Assembly: GCA_028714675.1 (NCBI GenBank)
Contig: JAQTLV010000004.1
Coordinates: 55,440-119,439 of the forward strand
Direction of reading: 5' to 3'
DNA from: Sulfurovaceae bacterium
Lineage (GTDB): Bacteria > Campylobacterota > Campylobacteria > Campylobacterales > Sulfurovaceae
DNA: 64,000 nucleotides
Position numbers and translations under genes: made by a program. Below are positions 38,764 to 47,620 of this stretch, one piece after another; within the stretch, counting starts at the first letter, position 1, and each line of letters begins with the position of its first letter. The notes beneath the pieces were generated by a model. It searched no databases. It saw nothing but the letters and a program-made list of their open reading frames with translations, and was not told where the DNA came from.

Positions 38764-41574
38764 TTATTTTATTAATTTTATTTTTTCTTTGTTTTTGTGT
38801 GTTGCAAATCTTGTCCCTCTACGCCCCTTGATATGGCACTCTTCACAGATAGAATACCTGTATGAAAAGTCCAAAACTTTACCACATCTGTGGCACTCTT
38901 TGACAAAGTATCCATGTTTTAGAGAATTTTCTATAAAGTTGTTTAACCTAATTCTACTTTTTATTGCCATATCGGTATCTTCAAAAAAATCAGGAAAGCG
39001 AAAAGATAACCAAAGATATAGTGAAATTTCTCTAACTCTATCCTCGGCATTTAGTAGCATATCGTTTGTTTGAGCAAATTTTGGTAAGTCTTTTGGAGGA
39101 TTGTAGTTTACTTTTTTACCTGACTCTATAAGTCTTATGTATCTATGCAAAATAGATTCTATATATGGAGAAGATAAACTAGCTGGGGCACAAGCAAAAT
39201 AGTATTTTGTTTTTAAGTCCAGTTTATATTCATCTACTATAGTTGCTATCTCCAACATACTGTCTATATTTGCTGCCATAAATGGGCCAACAAAATCCAT
39301 ATTGTCTGCAAAAAAGTCTAAAATATCAACTAAATTATCAGTTTGCAATATGTCTCCTATGAGCATTACATGCTCAAAGCTTGCCATTACATTTACAGGA
39401 AGCTCTATATCTTTTAAAGGAGTATAAAAAGATTTTTTTATAGTGTCAAGAGTGCCGCTATCTAATGCCCCCACATATCCTTTCTCCTCAAATCCATATC
39501 TCCCTGCACGACCTGAAATTTGAAGTATCTCTGATGTTTCAAGTTCTCTTCTGTGTACCCCATCAAATTTATTATCTTTTGCAAAAAGTATAGTTTTTAT
39601 AGGAAGGTTCAGCCCCATTGCTATGGCATCAGTTGCAACTAATATCTCGCTTTCTCCTTCTCTAAATCTTCTGGCTTCTTCCCGTCTTACTTCTGGAGAA
39701 AGATTACCATAAACTACAGATACTGTATATTTTGATGAAAGTTGTTGTTTAAGCGCAAGTACATCTTTTCTTGAAAATGCAACTACGGCACTTTGTTTTT
39801 CTATTTTATTCATAGAAGTAGGATGAGTTAAAATTTCAAGTTCATTTTTTCTCTCAAAATGTATTATTTCGAGATCTTCTTCAAGATAAAATGAGAGTTT
39901 TTCTATAGCTTTTATAGCATCAGAAGATCCTGTTAATATTATAGTTTTTGCAGGCATACCGATGAGAGCATTTGCCCATGCCCAACCCCTATCTCTATCG
40001 TTTATCATTTGTATCTCATCTATAACACATACATCAACTGCCACAGAAGAATTCATCATTTCTATTGTAGAGCTTATATGGGTAGAGTCTTCTCTGATTA
40101 TTTCCTCTTCTCCTGTTATAAGTGAGGCGATTACATTTAGTTTATTTAAATTTTCATATCCTTCAAGAGCAAGCAACCTAAGTGGAGCTAAATATGTGCC
40201 AGTAGTTGCTTTTGACAATAAACCCAAAGCATTATATGTTTTACCACTATTTGTTGGACCTACATTAAATATTATTTTTCTTTTTAGGCTTCTTGCAAGT
40301 GGAAAAAGAAGTTTAAAATCTCTAATACTTTTTGCTAAGAGTTGTTCTTGTTTATATTTTTCAAGATAAGGTTTTATATATTCAAGCCAATGGTATATTA
40401 TCCTTCTTCTCGTTTTTTCTTTGATTTTTAAATTTCTAGAATTTTCGACTTGTGCCATTATAAAATCGAGTATAAAATCAGATATAAAATCATCTTGTAT
40501 TTTAAGCCCAGTGGCGTATGAGCCCATCTCATCTTTTAAATCTTTTATTTGAATATTGAAGTCTTCGATAAGTCTTTCTTTTAATGAATCAAACTCTTCT
40601 TGTATATATAACTTTTCGCCTTTTAATATCATACTGTAAAGTAATTTTTTTGCATATGTGACAGAGATATTGTATTTAATCTCTTCCCCGCAATATGTAT
40701 AGCTTGTCTCTTTTTCTATAATAAAATCATCGCTACTTTGCATCAAATAGTATTTTTTGTTTATTTTATGCAAAATATTTTCAATTTTTTCAAAGGAAAT
40801 AGGGGAGTGTTCCAAACTACCATCTGGAGGCATATTTTTAATTGACTCTACAATTTCCTCAATTTCTATATAAGGATTTTCTTTGTTGGCTATTAGATTT
40901 AAAAACAAATCAATCTCATCTTGTTTATTTTTTATAATATTTTCTTTTTCGGTTTTTAGATTGTCTATAGTAGAGTCTAGATTTTCTTCAGTTAGCTCAA
41001 AATCAATAGACTTTGAGATACAAGTCAATATTTTATTAAATTCATATTCTTTAATTTTAAAATAAAAACTATGATGAAATTCCATCCTGCTTATATTGTC
41101 AAAATGAACTTTTAAAATATCTTCTATTCTTTGTAAATACTTTTTCTGTCTATTGTAAAATATTTTATTTCGTATTTTATCTGGTGTTATTTTATGACTT
41201 GAAGTATCTAAAAATGTCTCAAGAATATTTACTTCTTCTTCTTTTGTATGCGGAATAGATGAGAGGATATCAAGTATATTTGCTGTTTTTTGAGATGAAT
41301 TAGATTTGTTTAATTCATTTGGTTCTTTCTTTTCTGTTAGGTAAGATACTATAGAAGATCTTGATTTAAATTCAGCATCACTCCAAATCCTTCTAAGGGC
41401 TCTAACCATTTCCTCTTTATTCATCTGGTGAGGATTGATTTCGAGCAGCAACATCAAACCTTTTAACTGCTCAGTATTTAGTGTTGTTACGCCTTCATCA
41501 AAAGGCAAACCGCTAAAAAATGCTCTGATTTTATTATTTAGTTTTATATTCGAGCTTCTTTTCTTTTTTCCCAT
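38764..41574 (-). CDS. SUV3-type superfamily 2 RNA/DNA helicase with C-terminal zinc finger
   Basis: 936 residues. A long helical N-terminal region (1-420) is followed by the helicase core: Walker A NVGPTNSGKTYNAL (near 436), the SUV3-type box II DEIQM (near 521), TGSSDAI, and motif VI QISGRAGRYGF (near 690). The SUV3 C-terminal helical domain follows, then a zinc finger (CHRCGKVLDFSYRYSICEECH). SUV3 is best known as the mitochondrial degradosome helicase; related proteins occur in alpha- and epsilonproteobacteria. A role in RNA turnover is likely but inferred. It is the last host gene before the prophage. Confidence 0.85.
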   Translation of the reverse strand: MGKKKRSSNIKLNNKIRAFFSGLPFDEGVTTLNTEQLKGLMLLLEINPHQMNKEEMVRALRRIWSDAEFKSRSSIVSYLTEKKEPNELNKSNSSQKTANILDILSSIPHTKEEEVNILETFLDTSSHKITPDKIRNKIFYNRQKKYLQRIEDILKVHFDNISRMEFHHSFYFKIKEYEFNKILTCISKSIDFELTEENLDSTIDNLKTEKENIIKNKQDEIDLFLNLIANKENPYIEIEEIVESIKNMPPDGSLEHSPISFEKIENILHKINKKYYLMQSSDDFIIEKETSYTYCGEEIKYNISVTYAKKLLYSMILKGEKLYIQEEFDSLKERLIEDFNIQIKDLKDEMGSYATGLKIQDDFISDFILDFIMAQVENSRNLKIKEKTRRRIIYHWLEYIKPYLEKYKQEQLLAKSIRDFKLLFPLARSLKRKIIFNVGPTNSGKTYNALGLLSKATTGTYLAPLRLLALEGYENLNKLNVIASLITGEEEIIREDSTHISSTIEMMNSSVAVDVCVIDEIQMINDRDRGWAWANALIGMPAKTIILTGSSDAIKAIEKLSFYLEEDLEIIHFERKNELEILTHPTSMNKIEKQSAVVAFSRKDVLALKQQLSSKYTVSVVYGNLSPEVRREEARRFREGESEILVATDAIAMGLNLPIKTILFAKDNKFDGVHRRELETSEILQISGRAGRYGFEEKGYVGALDSGTLDTIKKSFYTPLKDIELPVNVMASFEHVMLIGDILQTDNLVDILDFFADNMDFVGPFMAANIDSMLEIATIVDEYKLDLKTKYYFACAPASLSSPYIESILHRYIRLIESGKKVNYNPPKDLPKFAQTNDMLLNAEDRVREISLYLWLSFRFPDFFEDTDMAIKSRIRLNNFIENSLKHGYFVKECHRCGKVLDFSYRYSICEECHIKGRRGTRFATHKNKEKIKLIK

Positions 41575-41921
41575 AAATGATTAACTTCTTTTATATTATA
41601 TATATAAGTATAGCATAAAAATAGGGTGTAAATTTTGGATTAATAAAAACCAGCACTATGAAAGATTTTTATTTTTTTAAAAAATCGTAAACTCGTTTGT
41701 ACACCCATTAATTATATTGATGAGATTTTAAAGTAGTTACTTTACACATAATTATTATATGGTTAACATAATATAAATTCTATAAAAAACATTAATGCCC
41801 CTGCTCATATGTTTTTGCAGATAACATCTATCTATATGATTTTACAATTTTATAAATTGTACAACCAAACCAAAAAAGACATAAAAAAAGAGCAAGAATG
41901 TCAACACATAACCAAACGGAG
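41575..41921 (+). other. 347-base gene-free host/prophage junction region
   Basis: Very AT-rich stretch between the helicase start and the Dam-type methylase stop. It should contain the helicase promoter and, since all genes to the right are phage-like, one prophage end. Two perfect palindromes are present: TAAAGTA-GT-TACTTTA (41729-41744) and TACAATTT-TAT-AAATTGTA (41843-41861). No ORF with a ribosome-binding site and no tRNA is seen. The exact end, expected to be TG/CA with a 5-base target duplication if the phage is Mu-like, cannot be fixed from one side. Confidence 0.55.
41843..41861 (+). promoter_or_regulatory. palindrome, possible operator or transposase site
   Basis: TACAATTT-TAT-AAATTGTA, 8-base perfect arms with a 3-base centre, about 60 bases from the methylase stop near the presumed prophage end. 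Confidence 0.35.
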
Positions 41922-42719
41922 TTAACCGTCTAGTTTATAATTAGATATAAAAATCTCTTTGACGCTCTTATTTTTATTCTTACATAATGTATATGTAATC
42001 TCTTTCGTCTGTGTGATATAGAAGTCTTTATACAAATCTCTAACAACCTCACAATCATTGTAGCTTAATAAGAATTTGCCTTTAATTTGTGATAGTAGGT
42101 CTCTGAGCTTAATATGATCGTCAATTGTAAAGCTCTTTGGGAGTTTATAATAAGACTCTGTACCAATATATGGTGGATCACAATAGAAAAATGCTTCTGT
42201 CTTATCATACTCGGTAATTAGCTTATCATATGACATGTGTTCTATGGTTACGAATCTAAGCCTCTGCGACCACTTCATAAAGCTTTTGTATATATCTTTT
42301 GGACCTCTTGATTTTGCTGTCATGGCAAAATTCTCACCTTTGCTACCAAAAGATTGTGTTAAGAGATAATAATAGATAGCAGCTCTTTCTATGTCGTTGT
42401 TAGGCGTATAACACCCTTTTTTGATTGCATCAAATATTTCTCTGCTTATAAGCATATTTGAAAGAAATTGTTGAAGTGTTTCTGGGTGAGTTTGTATTTG
42501 TCTGTGTAGATTGATTAGTTCGCCATTGATGTCGTTTACAACTTCGCGATATTTTTGAATTGGTAGAAATTTTGGTTTAGCATATAATACAGATAAAGCT
42601 CCTCCAAATACCTCAACATAAAGTATGTGTTGTGGTATAAGCCCTACTATATCTTTTGCCAATCTGCTTTTTCCGCCAACCCAACCAAATGGGCTTGTAA
42701 GTCTTTTTTGATTTTGCAT
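41922..42719 (-). CDS. phage Dam-type DNA adenine methylase (D12 class)
   Basis: 265 residues. SAM-binding motif region SPFGWVGGKSRLAKDI at the N-terminus, EVFGGALSVL, and catalytic CDPPYIG near residue 180, the order of alpha-class N6-adenine methylases. It likely protects phage DNA from host restriction, as mom does in Mu, or alters host expression. Last gene of the leftward late operon. Its start has AGAAGGAG about 7 bases ahead, and an upstream hairpin with U-run may attenuate it. Confidence 0.88.
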   Translation of the reverse strand: MQNQKRLTSPFGWVGGKSRLAKDIVGLIPQHILYVEVFGGALSVLYAKPKFLPIQKYREVVNDINGELINLHRQIQTHPETLQQFLSNMLISREIFDAIKKGCYTPNNDIERAAIYYYLLTQSFGSKGENFAMTAKSRGPKDIYKSFMKWSQRLRFVTIEHMSYDKLITEYDKTEAFFYCDPPYIGTESYYKLPKSFTIDDHIKLRDLLSQIKGKFLLSYNDCEVVRDLYKDFYITQTKEITYTLCKNKNKSVKEIFISNYKLDG

Positions 42720-42745
42720 TTTTACTCCTTCTGCAAAAAATATGA

Positions 42746-42781
42746 CATTTTGACCCTATTTTTAATAATAGAGTTAAAATG
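42746..42781 (-). terminator. 15-bp imperfect hairpin upstream of the methylase gene
   Basis: Arms 42746-42760 and 42767-42781 pair at 13 of 15 positions (one of the others being a wobble on one strand) around a 6-base loop. On the minus strand it is followed by TCATATTTTTT, so it looks like an intrinsic terminator or attenuator between the tail/holin genes and dam. Confidence 0.55.
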
Positions 42782-42917
42782 ACAGTAAAATTATTTTGCA
42801 GTCGTTCGTAGAGGGGCGGCTGTGTTTTTAGGTGTCATTTCTCCTTTGTTTTTTTAACTTTTTTAGTTATTTTTTTTACTTCCTGCGGTCTGGAAAGTCA
42901 AAAAATCCAATATTTGA

Positions 42918-43022
42918 TTATCTTGCGACACCTATTATGGTAGCTATGCAAATAAAAACCGTAACCGCACAAATGGCTACTACTAATCTATACATCATTG
43001 AATTATCTAATTTTGCTCTCAT
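42918..43022 (-). CDS. 34-residue single-span membrane protein
   Basis: Small ORF starting one base after the stop of the holin-like gene, with AGGA 7-8 bases before its ATG. It encodes MRAKLDNSMMYRLVVAICAV and continues with a hydrophobic helix ending GVAR. Its spacing and ribosome-binding site argue that it is expressed; a lysis accessory or antiholin-like role is a guess. Confidence 0.55.
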   Translation of the reverse strand: MRAKLDNSMMYRLVVAICAVTVFICIATIIGVAR

Positions 43023-43023
43023 G

Positions 43024-43332
43024 CTAGATTCCTATTAGTTTTTTAATTTTCTCTTTTGCCATTTCTGGCAAAGACATAATGACTATCTCGATAATCATAA
43101 CAGACATTACGGAGCTAAGAGCATATAATGCGATAGCAAACTTGCTATCTGTAGCTATATGAAATTTCTCTAAAATTGCGGGGATAATAAACAAACTTAA
43201 AAAAAGAGAACTTGTAATGATTGTTACTACTATTCTCCAATTCTTAGATTTACCTATCCAAAATTGTAAAAACATGCCAAAAATTACAGCAACAGCTGTA
43301 AAATAATCTTGAACTAAATTTATCCACTTCAT
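43024..43332 (-). CDS. three-helix membrane protein, candidate holin
   Basis: 102 residues with three hydrophobic segments (about 8-24, 32-52 and 66-88) and a basic C-terminus ending KEKIKKLIGI. The size, topology and position in a late phage operon fit a class I holin; no family signature is recognised. AAGGAGAAAAG lies before its ATG. The endolysin and spanins are 17 kb away in the other late operon. Confidence 0.55.
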   Translation of the reverse strand: MKWINLVQDYFTAVAVIFGMFLQFWIGKSKNWRIVVTIITSSLFLSLFIIPAILEKFHIATDSKFAIALYALSSVMSVMIIEIVIMSLPEMAKEKIKKLIGI

Positions 43333-43344
43333 ATTCTTTTCTCC

Positions 43345-44277
43345 TTATTTACTAAATGTAACATGTTTGTTGTCTCCTGATGATGAGATGGTGCGTTTGA
43401 CCTCTGTTATTTGTAGTTCTTTTTCTTCTCTACCGCCCAAATCAATAGTGAGCAATGCTCCAGCTATAATTGGCTCTGTAGTGCTTAAACTACCTCTTAT
43501 TGAGCCTGAGTTTTCTTTTTGAAGTTCTGCTTGAAGCTTTTGAAGAGCATCTGCTTCGTTTTGATATGAGCCTTCAATCTGTAAAACAGGCTCTCCTTTG
43601 CCTATTTGTACTTGTTTGGTTTGGTTGCTTTTAGTGTCATGCCACTTGGCTATCCCACTTTGATATATAGTCTTATTAACTCTTTCTATAGAGATGCTCT
43701 CTACTTGCGACAAATCCAATGATATTGTTGGAAGTTCTGATCTTTGTTCGCTTAGCGATTTGTATTTAAAGATGATAGTTTCATTTTTAATACTGAAAGT
43801 TGCTCCAATTTCGCTGGCAATTCGCTTCATAAAAGCTAGATCGCTTTCGTTGGTTTGTGATTTTGTAATATACCGACTTTTTTTGTCATCGTTTGAAACC
43901 TTAAGCCCATGTCTTTTGGCTATATTTTGCAAGATGTTATCAAGAGTGATGTTGTTGTAAGTTATGCTTCTGCGTTCTTTTATCGCTTTGGAAAATGCAA
44001 CAGGTGTCAGCTTAATCTCCGCAGTTCCTTCTTTTGGTTGTTCGCTATTTCCAGATACATACCATTTGCCAATATATTCTAATATGCCATTTAGTCCGAT
44101 AGAGACATCTAGCTTGTCGTCAAAAAGTGGTGGATCAAAGCTAAAAGCAAATTTGATAGTTAGTCCATCAACTTCATTATCTATGCTATCTATGTAATCA
44201 ATTGAAACTATTTCACCATTGAGATGTGTAAGCTCTTTGCCATCTTTTGATATTTGAATGGAGGGTTTATCTACCAT
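43345..44277 (-). CDS. phage late control D-like baseplate hub protein (P2 gpD)
   Basis: 310 residues. Hub protein at the centre of the contractile-tail baseplate, with the segmental order of the gpD family: beta-rich N-terminus (GLTIKFAFSFDPPLFDD), NITLDNILQNIAKRHGL, then SDLAFMKRIASEIGATFSIKN. It overlaps gpX by 7 bases and ends the tail module. Confidence 0.85.
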   Translation of the reverse strand: MVDKPSIQISKDGKELTHLNGEIVSIDYIDSIDNEVDGLTIKFAFSFDPPLFDDKLDVSIGLNGILEYIGKWYVSGNSEQPKEGTAEIKLTPVAFSKAIKERRSITYNNITLDNILQNIAKRHGLKVSNDDKKSRYITKSQTNESDLAFMKRIASEIGATFSIKNETIIFKYKSLSEQRSELPTISLDLSQVESISIERVNKTIYQSGIAKWHDTKSNQTKQVQIGKGEPVLQIEGSYQNEADALQKLQAELQKENSGSIRGSLSTTEPIIAGALLTIDLGGREEKELQITEVKRTISSSGDNKHVTFSK

Positions 44278-44477
44278 AGTTTAAGCCTTGTAGTTGTGTT
44301 GATTGTTGTAGTTTTACTTTCAAGTTTTTTGACGATATCCCCTGCTTCTAATCTGTCTTTGTGTACTAGGTGTATATTTAGCAAACAAAACTCTCTATAC
44401 CTACCATCATCAGTGCCATGCAGAGCATAATAAACACTCTCTAGTCTCTCCATGTCTTTAGCTACTACATAAGCCAT
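44271..44477 (-). CDS. phage tail protein X (P2 gpX-like)
   Basis: 68 residues. Small LysM-like tail protein with the usual YVVAKDMERLESVYYALHG start and LEAGDIVKKL. It is located between U and D, overlapping both (13 and 7 bases), as in many P2-like modules. Confidence 0.8.
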   Translation of the reverse strand: MAYVVAKDMERLESVYYALHGTDDGRYREFCLLNIHLVHKDRLEAGDIVKKLESKTTTINTTTRLKLW

Positions 44478-44866
44478 GATAATAGTCCTCCGTCAGTTCG
44501 CTTGAGGCTTACTGTAAAATCTACTGCTAGCCCAACGCCATTGTCAATAATTTTTTTATTATCCTCTTTAATGTTTGAGATGATAAAAAGTCCATGGTAT
44601 CTTCCGTCACCAGTAAAAAGCGGATACTCTTCTTTGAGTTCTGCCATCATTTCGAGTAGAGAAAGTGGGTCTTTACCACTTTGCAATGTTATCGCCCTCC
44701 CCTTTATATCTACAGACTTACTGTGTTTGTTTACTGCATGGTATTTGGGTATGTTATTAATTCTTTTGATTTCGGCATAATGGTATTCTGTACTCTTGGA
44801 TAAACCTATTATTTCTTTTTTATTTGTTTTAAAAACAAAAAATCCTAGTAACGCCATGAGCTTCAT
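44465..44866 (-). CDS. phage tail protein U (P2 gpU-like)
   Basis: 133 residues. Tail terminator/assembly protein; MALLGFFVFKTN start and GDGRYHGLFIIS match the family. It overlaps the tape measure gene by 4 bases (ATGA type). Confidence 0.8.
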   Translation of the reverse strand: MKLMALLGFFVFKTNKKEIIGLSKSTEYHYAEIKRINNIPKYHAVNKHSKSVDIKGRAITLQSGKDPLSLLEMMAELKEEYPLFTGDGRYHGLFIISNIKEDNKKIIDNGVGLAVDFTVSLKRTDGGLLSWLM

Positions 44867-47433
44867 GAGTACATACTCCTATCTACTTGAGATCTTCTAT
44901 TTGCGTTAATACGATTTTCGATGATTTGAACTAGCTCTTCAGGCGATTTTTGATATCCATTGATAGTAATATGCATATCGCCTTCTATAACACTCATCGC
45001 CTTTGACGCAACGCTGGTAAGCATATCTTTTGGAGCAGAGATTGTCTCATTAAAAAAATCTTTGATTGAAGCCAATGGGCTTCCTCCACTTGTTGTTGTT
45101 TTTGTACCCCAGCTGTTAGCTGGGTTTAAAGGACATGGTATAGTTAGTCTGTCACCTAAATCTGATATTTTCTTGCCGATATTTTGTTCGTTTTGATTTC
45201 TGATAAGGTCTTGTGTTTGGTCTTTGAGTCCGTAGCCACTGCCTCCGCCTCCACCTCCACCGCCTCCACCAGAGCCGCCTTTTCCAGATTTTTTGCTAAG
45301 TCCTCCGCCAAGTCCACCACCAGAACCGCCCTTATTGCTTAGGTTGTTAAGTGCTTTTTCTGCATTATATAAAGTTATCGCTTTGTCAGCTTCTTGTTTT
45401 TGCATATTTTTGATTAGATTATTGTTTCTCTTTTTTTGTGCTTCGAGTATTTTTGGATTGGATGTTCCTTTAAAATTTTCCCATGCACCTGCAATGCCAC
45501 CATTTTTGTGAGCATTTAACTTTTCATCTATAGACTTATTATCAGCGATAAGAGCATTTATGTCTTTACCAGAAGTGCGTTTAAGATTTAAATCTCCTCT
45601 TTGTGCTCCAGCTAGTGCTGCCAATAGTCCCACGGCAATAGCTGCTACACCTATAAATCCCCAAAGACTTGCAGTTAATATTCTAATTCCTCCTGCAGCA
45701 CTTGTTGCTCCAGCCCCAGCACTTACTCCTGCAACACCAAAAATACGAAGTGATATAGCCGCCATGGATGACATAAATTTTATAGACCCAAGTACACTTA
45801 CAAGACCTGTAAATATTACAAGACTTGTGCCGATAATAGATGTAAGAGTAGAGTGTTCTCTACCAAAATCTTGAGCTTGAAGAATAATAAAACCCAAAGC
45901 ATCTGCGGCAAAGCCTATAGCAGGAGCCAAAGATTCACCAAACATTGTAGCAAGGTTATCTATTTGCTGACCAAGTCTAACAGACTCTTGTCTGTAATTA
46001 GCTGATTGTGCCATTGCTTCTGTAGTTGATGCTCCAGCTGCAGTGGCTTGGTTTAATTGTTGTGTGTTTTTTTTCAACTCATCGACACGATTAAGAAGTA
46101 ATTCCACAACTTTAACACCCTCCTCGCCAAAAGACTTAGAGAGAAGTCCTTTTTCTGCAACATCAAGTGTATCGCCAAATTTAGCTTTTAATTTATCAAG
46201 TATCTCTACTGTGCTAAGAGCTTGCCCTTTGGCATCTGTTAACTTGATATTCATATCTTCTTGTGCTGAACCAATGCCCCTTAAAAAAGCTTTGTATGAA
46301 GTCCCTGCTTCGCTTCCACTAAGCGTAGATTGCAACATACCACCAACAGCAAATTGCTCTTGCATTGACATACCACTAAGCGTTGCACTTCCACCAAGGG
46401 ACGAGATGTAACTTTCCATCTCTGAGCCTTTGGTTTTGAACATTTGAACTGATTTTGATATGCCACCACTAAAAGACTCTCCAAATTTGATATCTTTTTC
46501 TTCTTGGCTTAATTTCTCCCATCCTGCTATATGTGTGCTTGCAAATTCGTCAAATTGTTTGTTGTAGATATTGTAGCCAGTAGCAAAAAGACTGCTCATC
46601 TGCTCTACACTTCCTTTGGTGGCTCTTGCTGTTAAGGCTGCCAATGAGGTCATTTTGCCAACACCCATATCGCTTAGTGATGCTATACCAGATCTGATAT
46701 CGTAAGCCGCTGCTAAAAAATCATTTGTTGTTACGCCAGCATATTTGTTCGAAAAATCCAACCCTAAAGAAGTGATAGTTTTGATACCTTTTTCGTTGAT
46801 ACCAAGAGTCATAAGCTCACCTTGGCGTGCAGCTTGGGTAACATATTTTTGATATTGAGTATTTAGCCCCTGCCCTGCTCGGATACTTCCCATAACAAGA
46901 GCACCACCAATGGCACCATCTTTAGCAAGTGAACCATAGCTTTTTGATGAATTAGATGGTGTAGAAAGATTTATCTTTTTATTTTCTAAGCTGCTTGCCA
47001 TAGCTTTGAGGCGTGAGAGTTTTTTTTCAGCAGCTTCTGCTCCAGCAGTATTGACTCCTAGTGATGATTTTTTGGCAGAGATACTCTCTTGAAGAGCTTT
47101 TACTCGTTTGAGTTTATCCTCAATGGCTTGTATTTTGCTTGTGTCTCCATTTACAAGAGGTTTATTCGCTCTACCGAGCAGTTTGTCTGTAAGAGATTTA
47201 ACTTTAGTAAGAGCACCACTCATCTTGTTTGTTGATGCTGTAGCTTTTGCTGTAGAGCTACTTATGGCATCAAGTGATTTTTTATGAGTAGAGTTTGCTG
47301 CAGACGATAGTTTCGAGGCTTTTGCACTTTTGTTGCCTAAAGCATCCAAACTATTTTCTATTTTGCGGAGCTTGGAAGATATAAGATCTGTAAGTTTGAC
47401 GCTCACGCCAAGATTTGCGTTTTTATTGCTCAC
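44863..47433 (-). CDS. tail tape measure protein (TP901/P2 gpT-like)
   Basis: 856 residues; sets tail length. N-terminal coiled-coil region rich in Lys/Ser (1-160), the TP901-type core (about 200-480: GSEAGTSYKAFLRGIGS), a hydrophobic stretch (about 530-625) and, near 697-731, an extreme glycine tract with ten consecutive Gly, interrupted by Lys/Ser. It starts with GTG, preceded by GAGGAG. Its position after the frameshifted E/E' gene is canonical. Confidence 0.9.
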   Translation of the reverse strand: MSNKNANLGVSVKLTDLISSKLRKIENSLDALGNKSAKASKLSSAANSTHKKSLDAISSSTAKATASTNKMSGALTKVKSLTDKLLGRANKPLVNGDTSKIQAIEDKLKRVKALQESISAKKSSLGVNTAGAEAAEKKLSRLKAMASSLENKKINLSTPSNSSKSYGSLAKDGAIGGALVMGSIRAGQGLNTQYQKYVTQAARQGELMTLGINEKGIKTITSLGLDFSNKYAGVTTNDFLAAAYDIRSGIASLSDMGVGKMTSLAALTARATKGSVEQMSSLFATGYNIYNKQFDEFASTHIAGWEKLSQEEKDIKFGESFSGGISKSVQMFKTKGSEMESYISSLGGSATLSGMSMQEQFAVGGMLQSTLSGSEAGTSYKAFLRGIGSAQEDMNIKLTDAKGQALSTVEILDKLKAKFGDTLDVAEKGLLSKSFGEEGVKVVELLLNRVDELKKNTQQLNQATAAGASTTEAMAQSANYRQESVRLGQQIDNLATMFGESLAPAIGFAADALGFIILQAQDFGREHSTLTSIIGTSLVIFTGLVSVLGSIKFMSSMAAISLRIFGVAGVSAGAGATSAAGGIRILTASLWGFIGVAAIAVGLLAALAGAQRGDLNLKRTSGKDINALIADNKSIDEKLNAHKNGGIAGAWENFKGTSNPKILEAQKKRNNNLIKNMQKQEADKAITLYNAEKALNNLSNKGGSGGGLGGGLSKKSGKGGSGGGGGGGGGGSGYGLKDQTQDLIRNQNEQNIGKKISDLGDRLTIPCPLNPANSWGTKTTTSGGSPLASIKDFFNETISAPKDMLTSVASKAMSVIEGDMHITINGYQKSPEELVQIIENRINANRRSQVDRSMYS

Positions 47434-47446
47434 TTATATCTCCTCT

Positions 47447-47620
47447 CTACTTTTTTATTTTTTTTGCTGCTTCTAGGTAATAATTCCAAGTTGCTGTACT
47501 CATATCTCTTTGATCTATCCATCCAAAGCCACATCGTTTAGATATTACTAATGCTGCATATAGCCTATCTTGATGTGACAAGGCTATATCTTTGGGAGAT
47601 ACTCCACCAAAGGATTTAAA
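47447..47620 (-). CDS. tail chaperone E' part, read by -1 frameshift
   Basis: Downstream half of the E+E' tail assembly chaperone. Zero-frame codons TTA (47619-47617) and AAT (47616-47614) form the slippery heptamer T-TTA-AAT. A -1 slip continues SFGGVSPKDIALSHQDRLYA and runs 55 codons to TAG at 47449-47447, giving a fusion of 132 residues, near the size of P2 gpE+E'. It has no start codon of its own in a sensible place. The GFGWIDQRDM segment resembles the GpE' family. Confidence 0.8.
   Translation of the reverse strand, partial: FKSFGGVSPKDIALSHQDRLYAALVISKRCGFGWIDQRDMSTATWNYYLEAAKKIKK

Noticed and set aside
41575..41921. tRNA gene as prophage attachment site
   Set aside because: No cloverleaf or CCA-end was found; a Mu-like phage does not need one.
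42832..43038. Plus-strand open frame of 68 codons rich in Phe/Tyr
   Set aside because: No ribosome-binding site; it is antisense to the better-supported 34-codon membrane protein on the minus strand and its composition reflects T-rich sequence.
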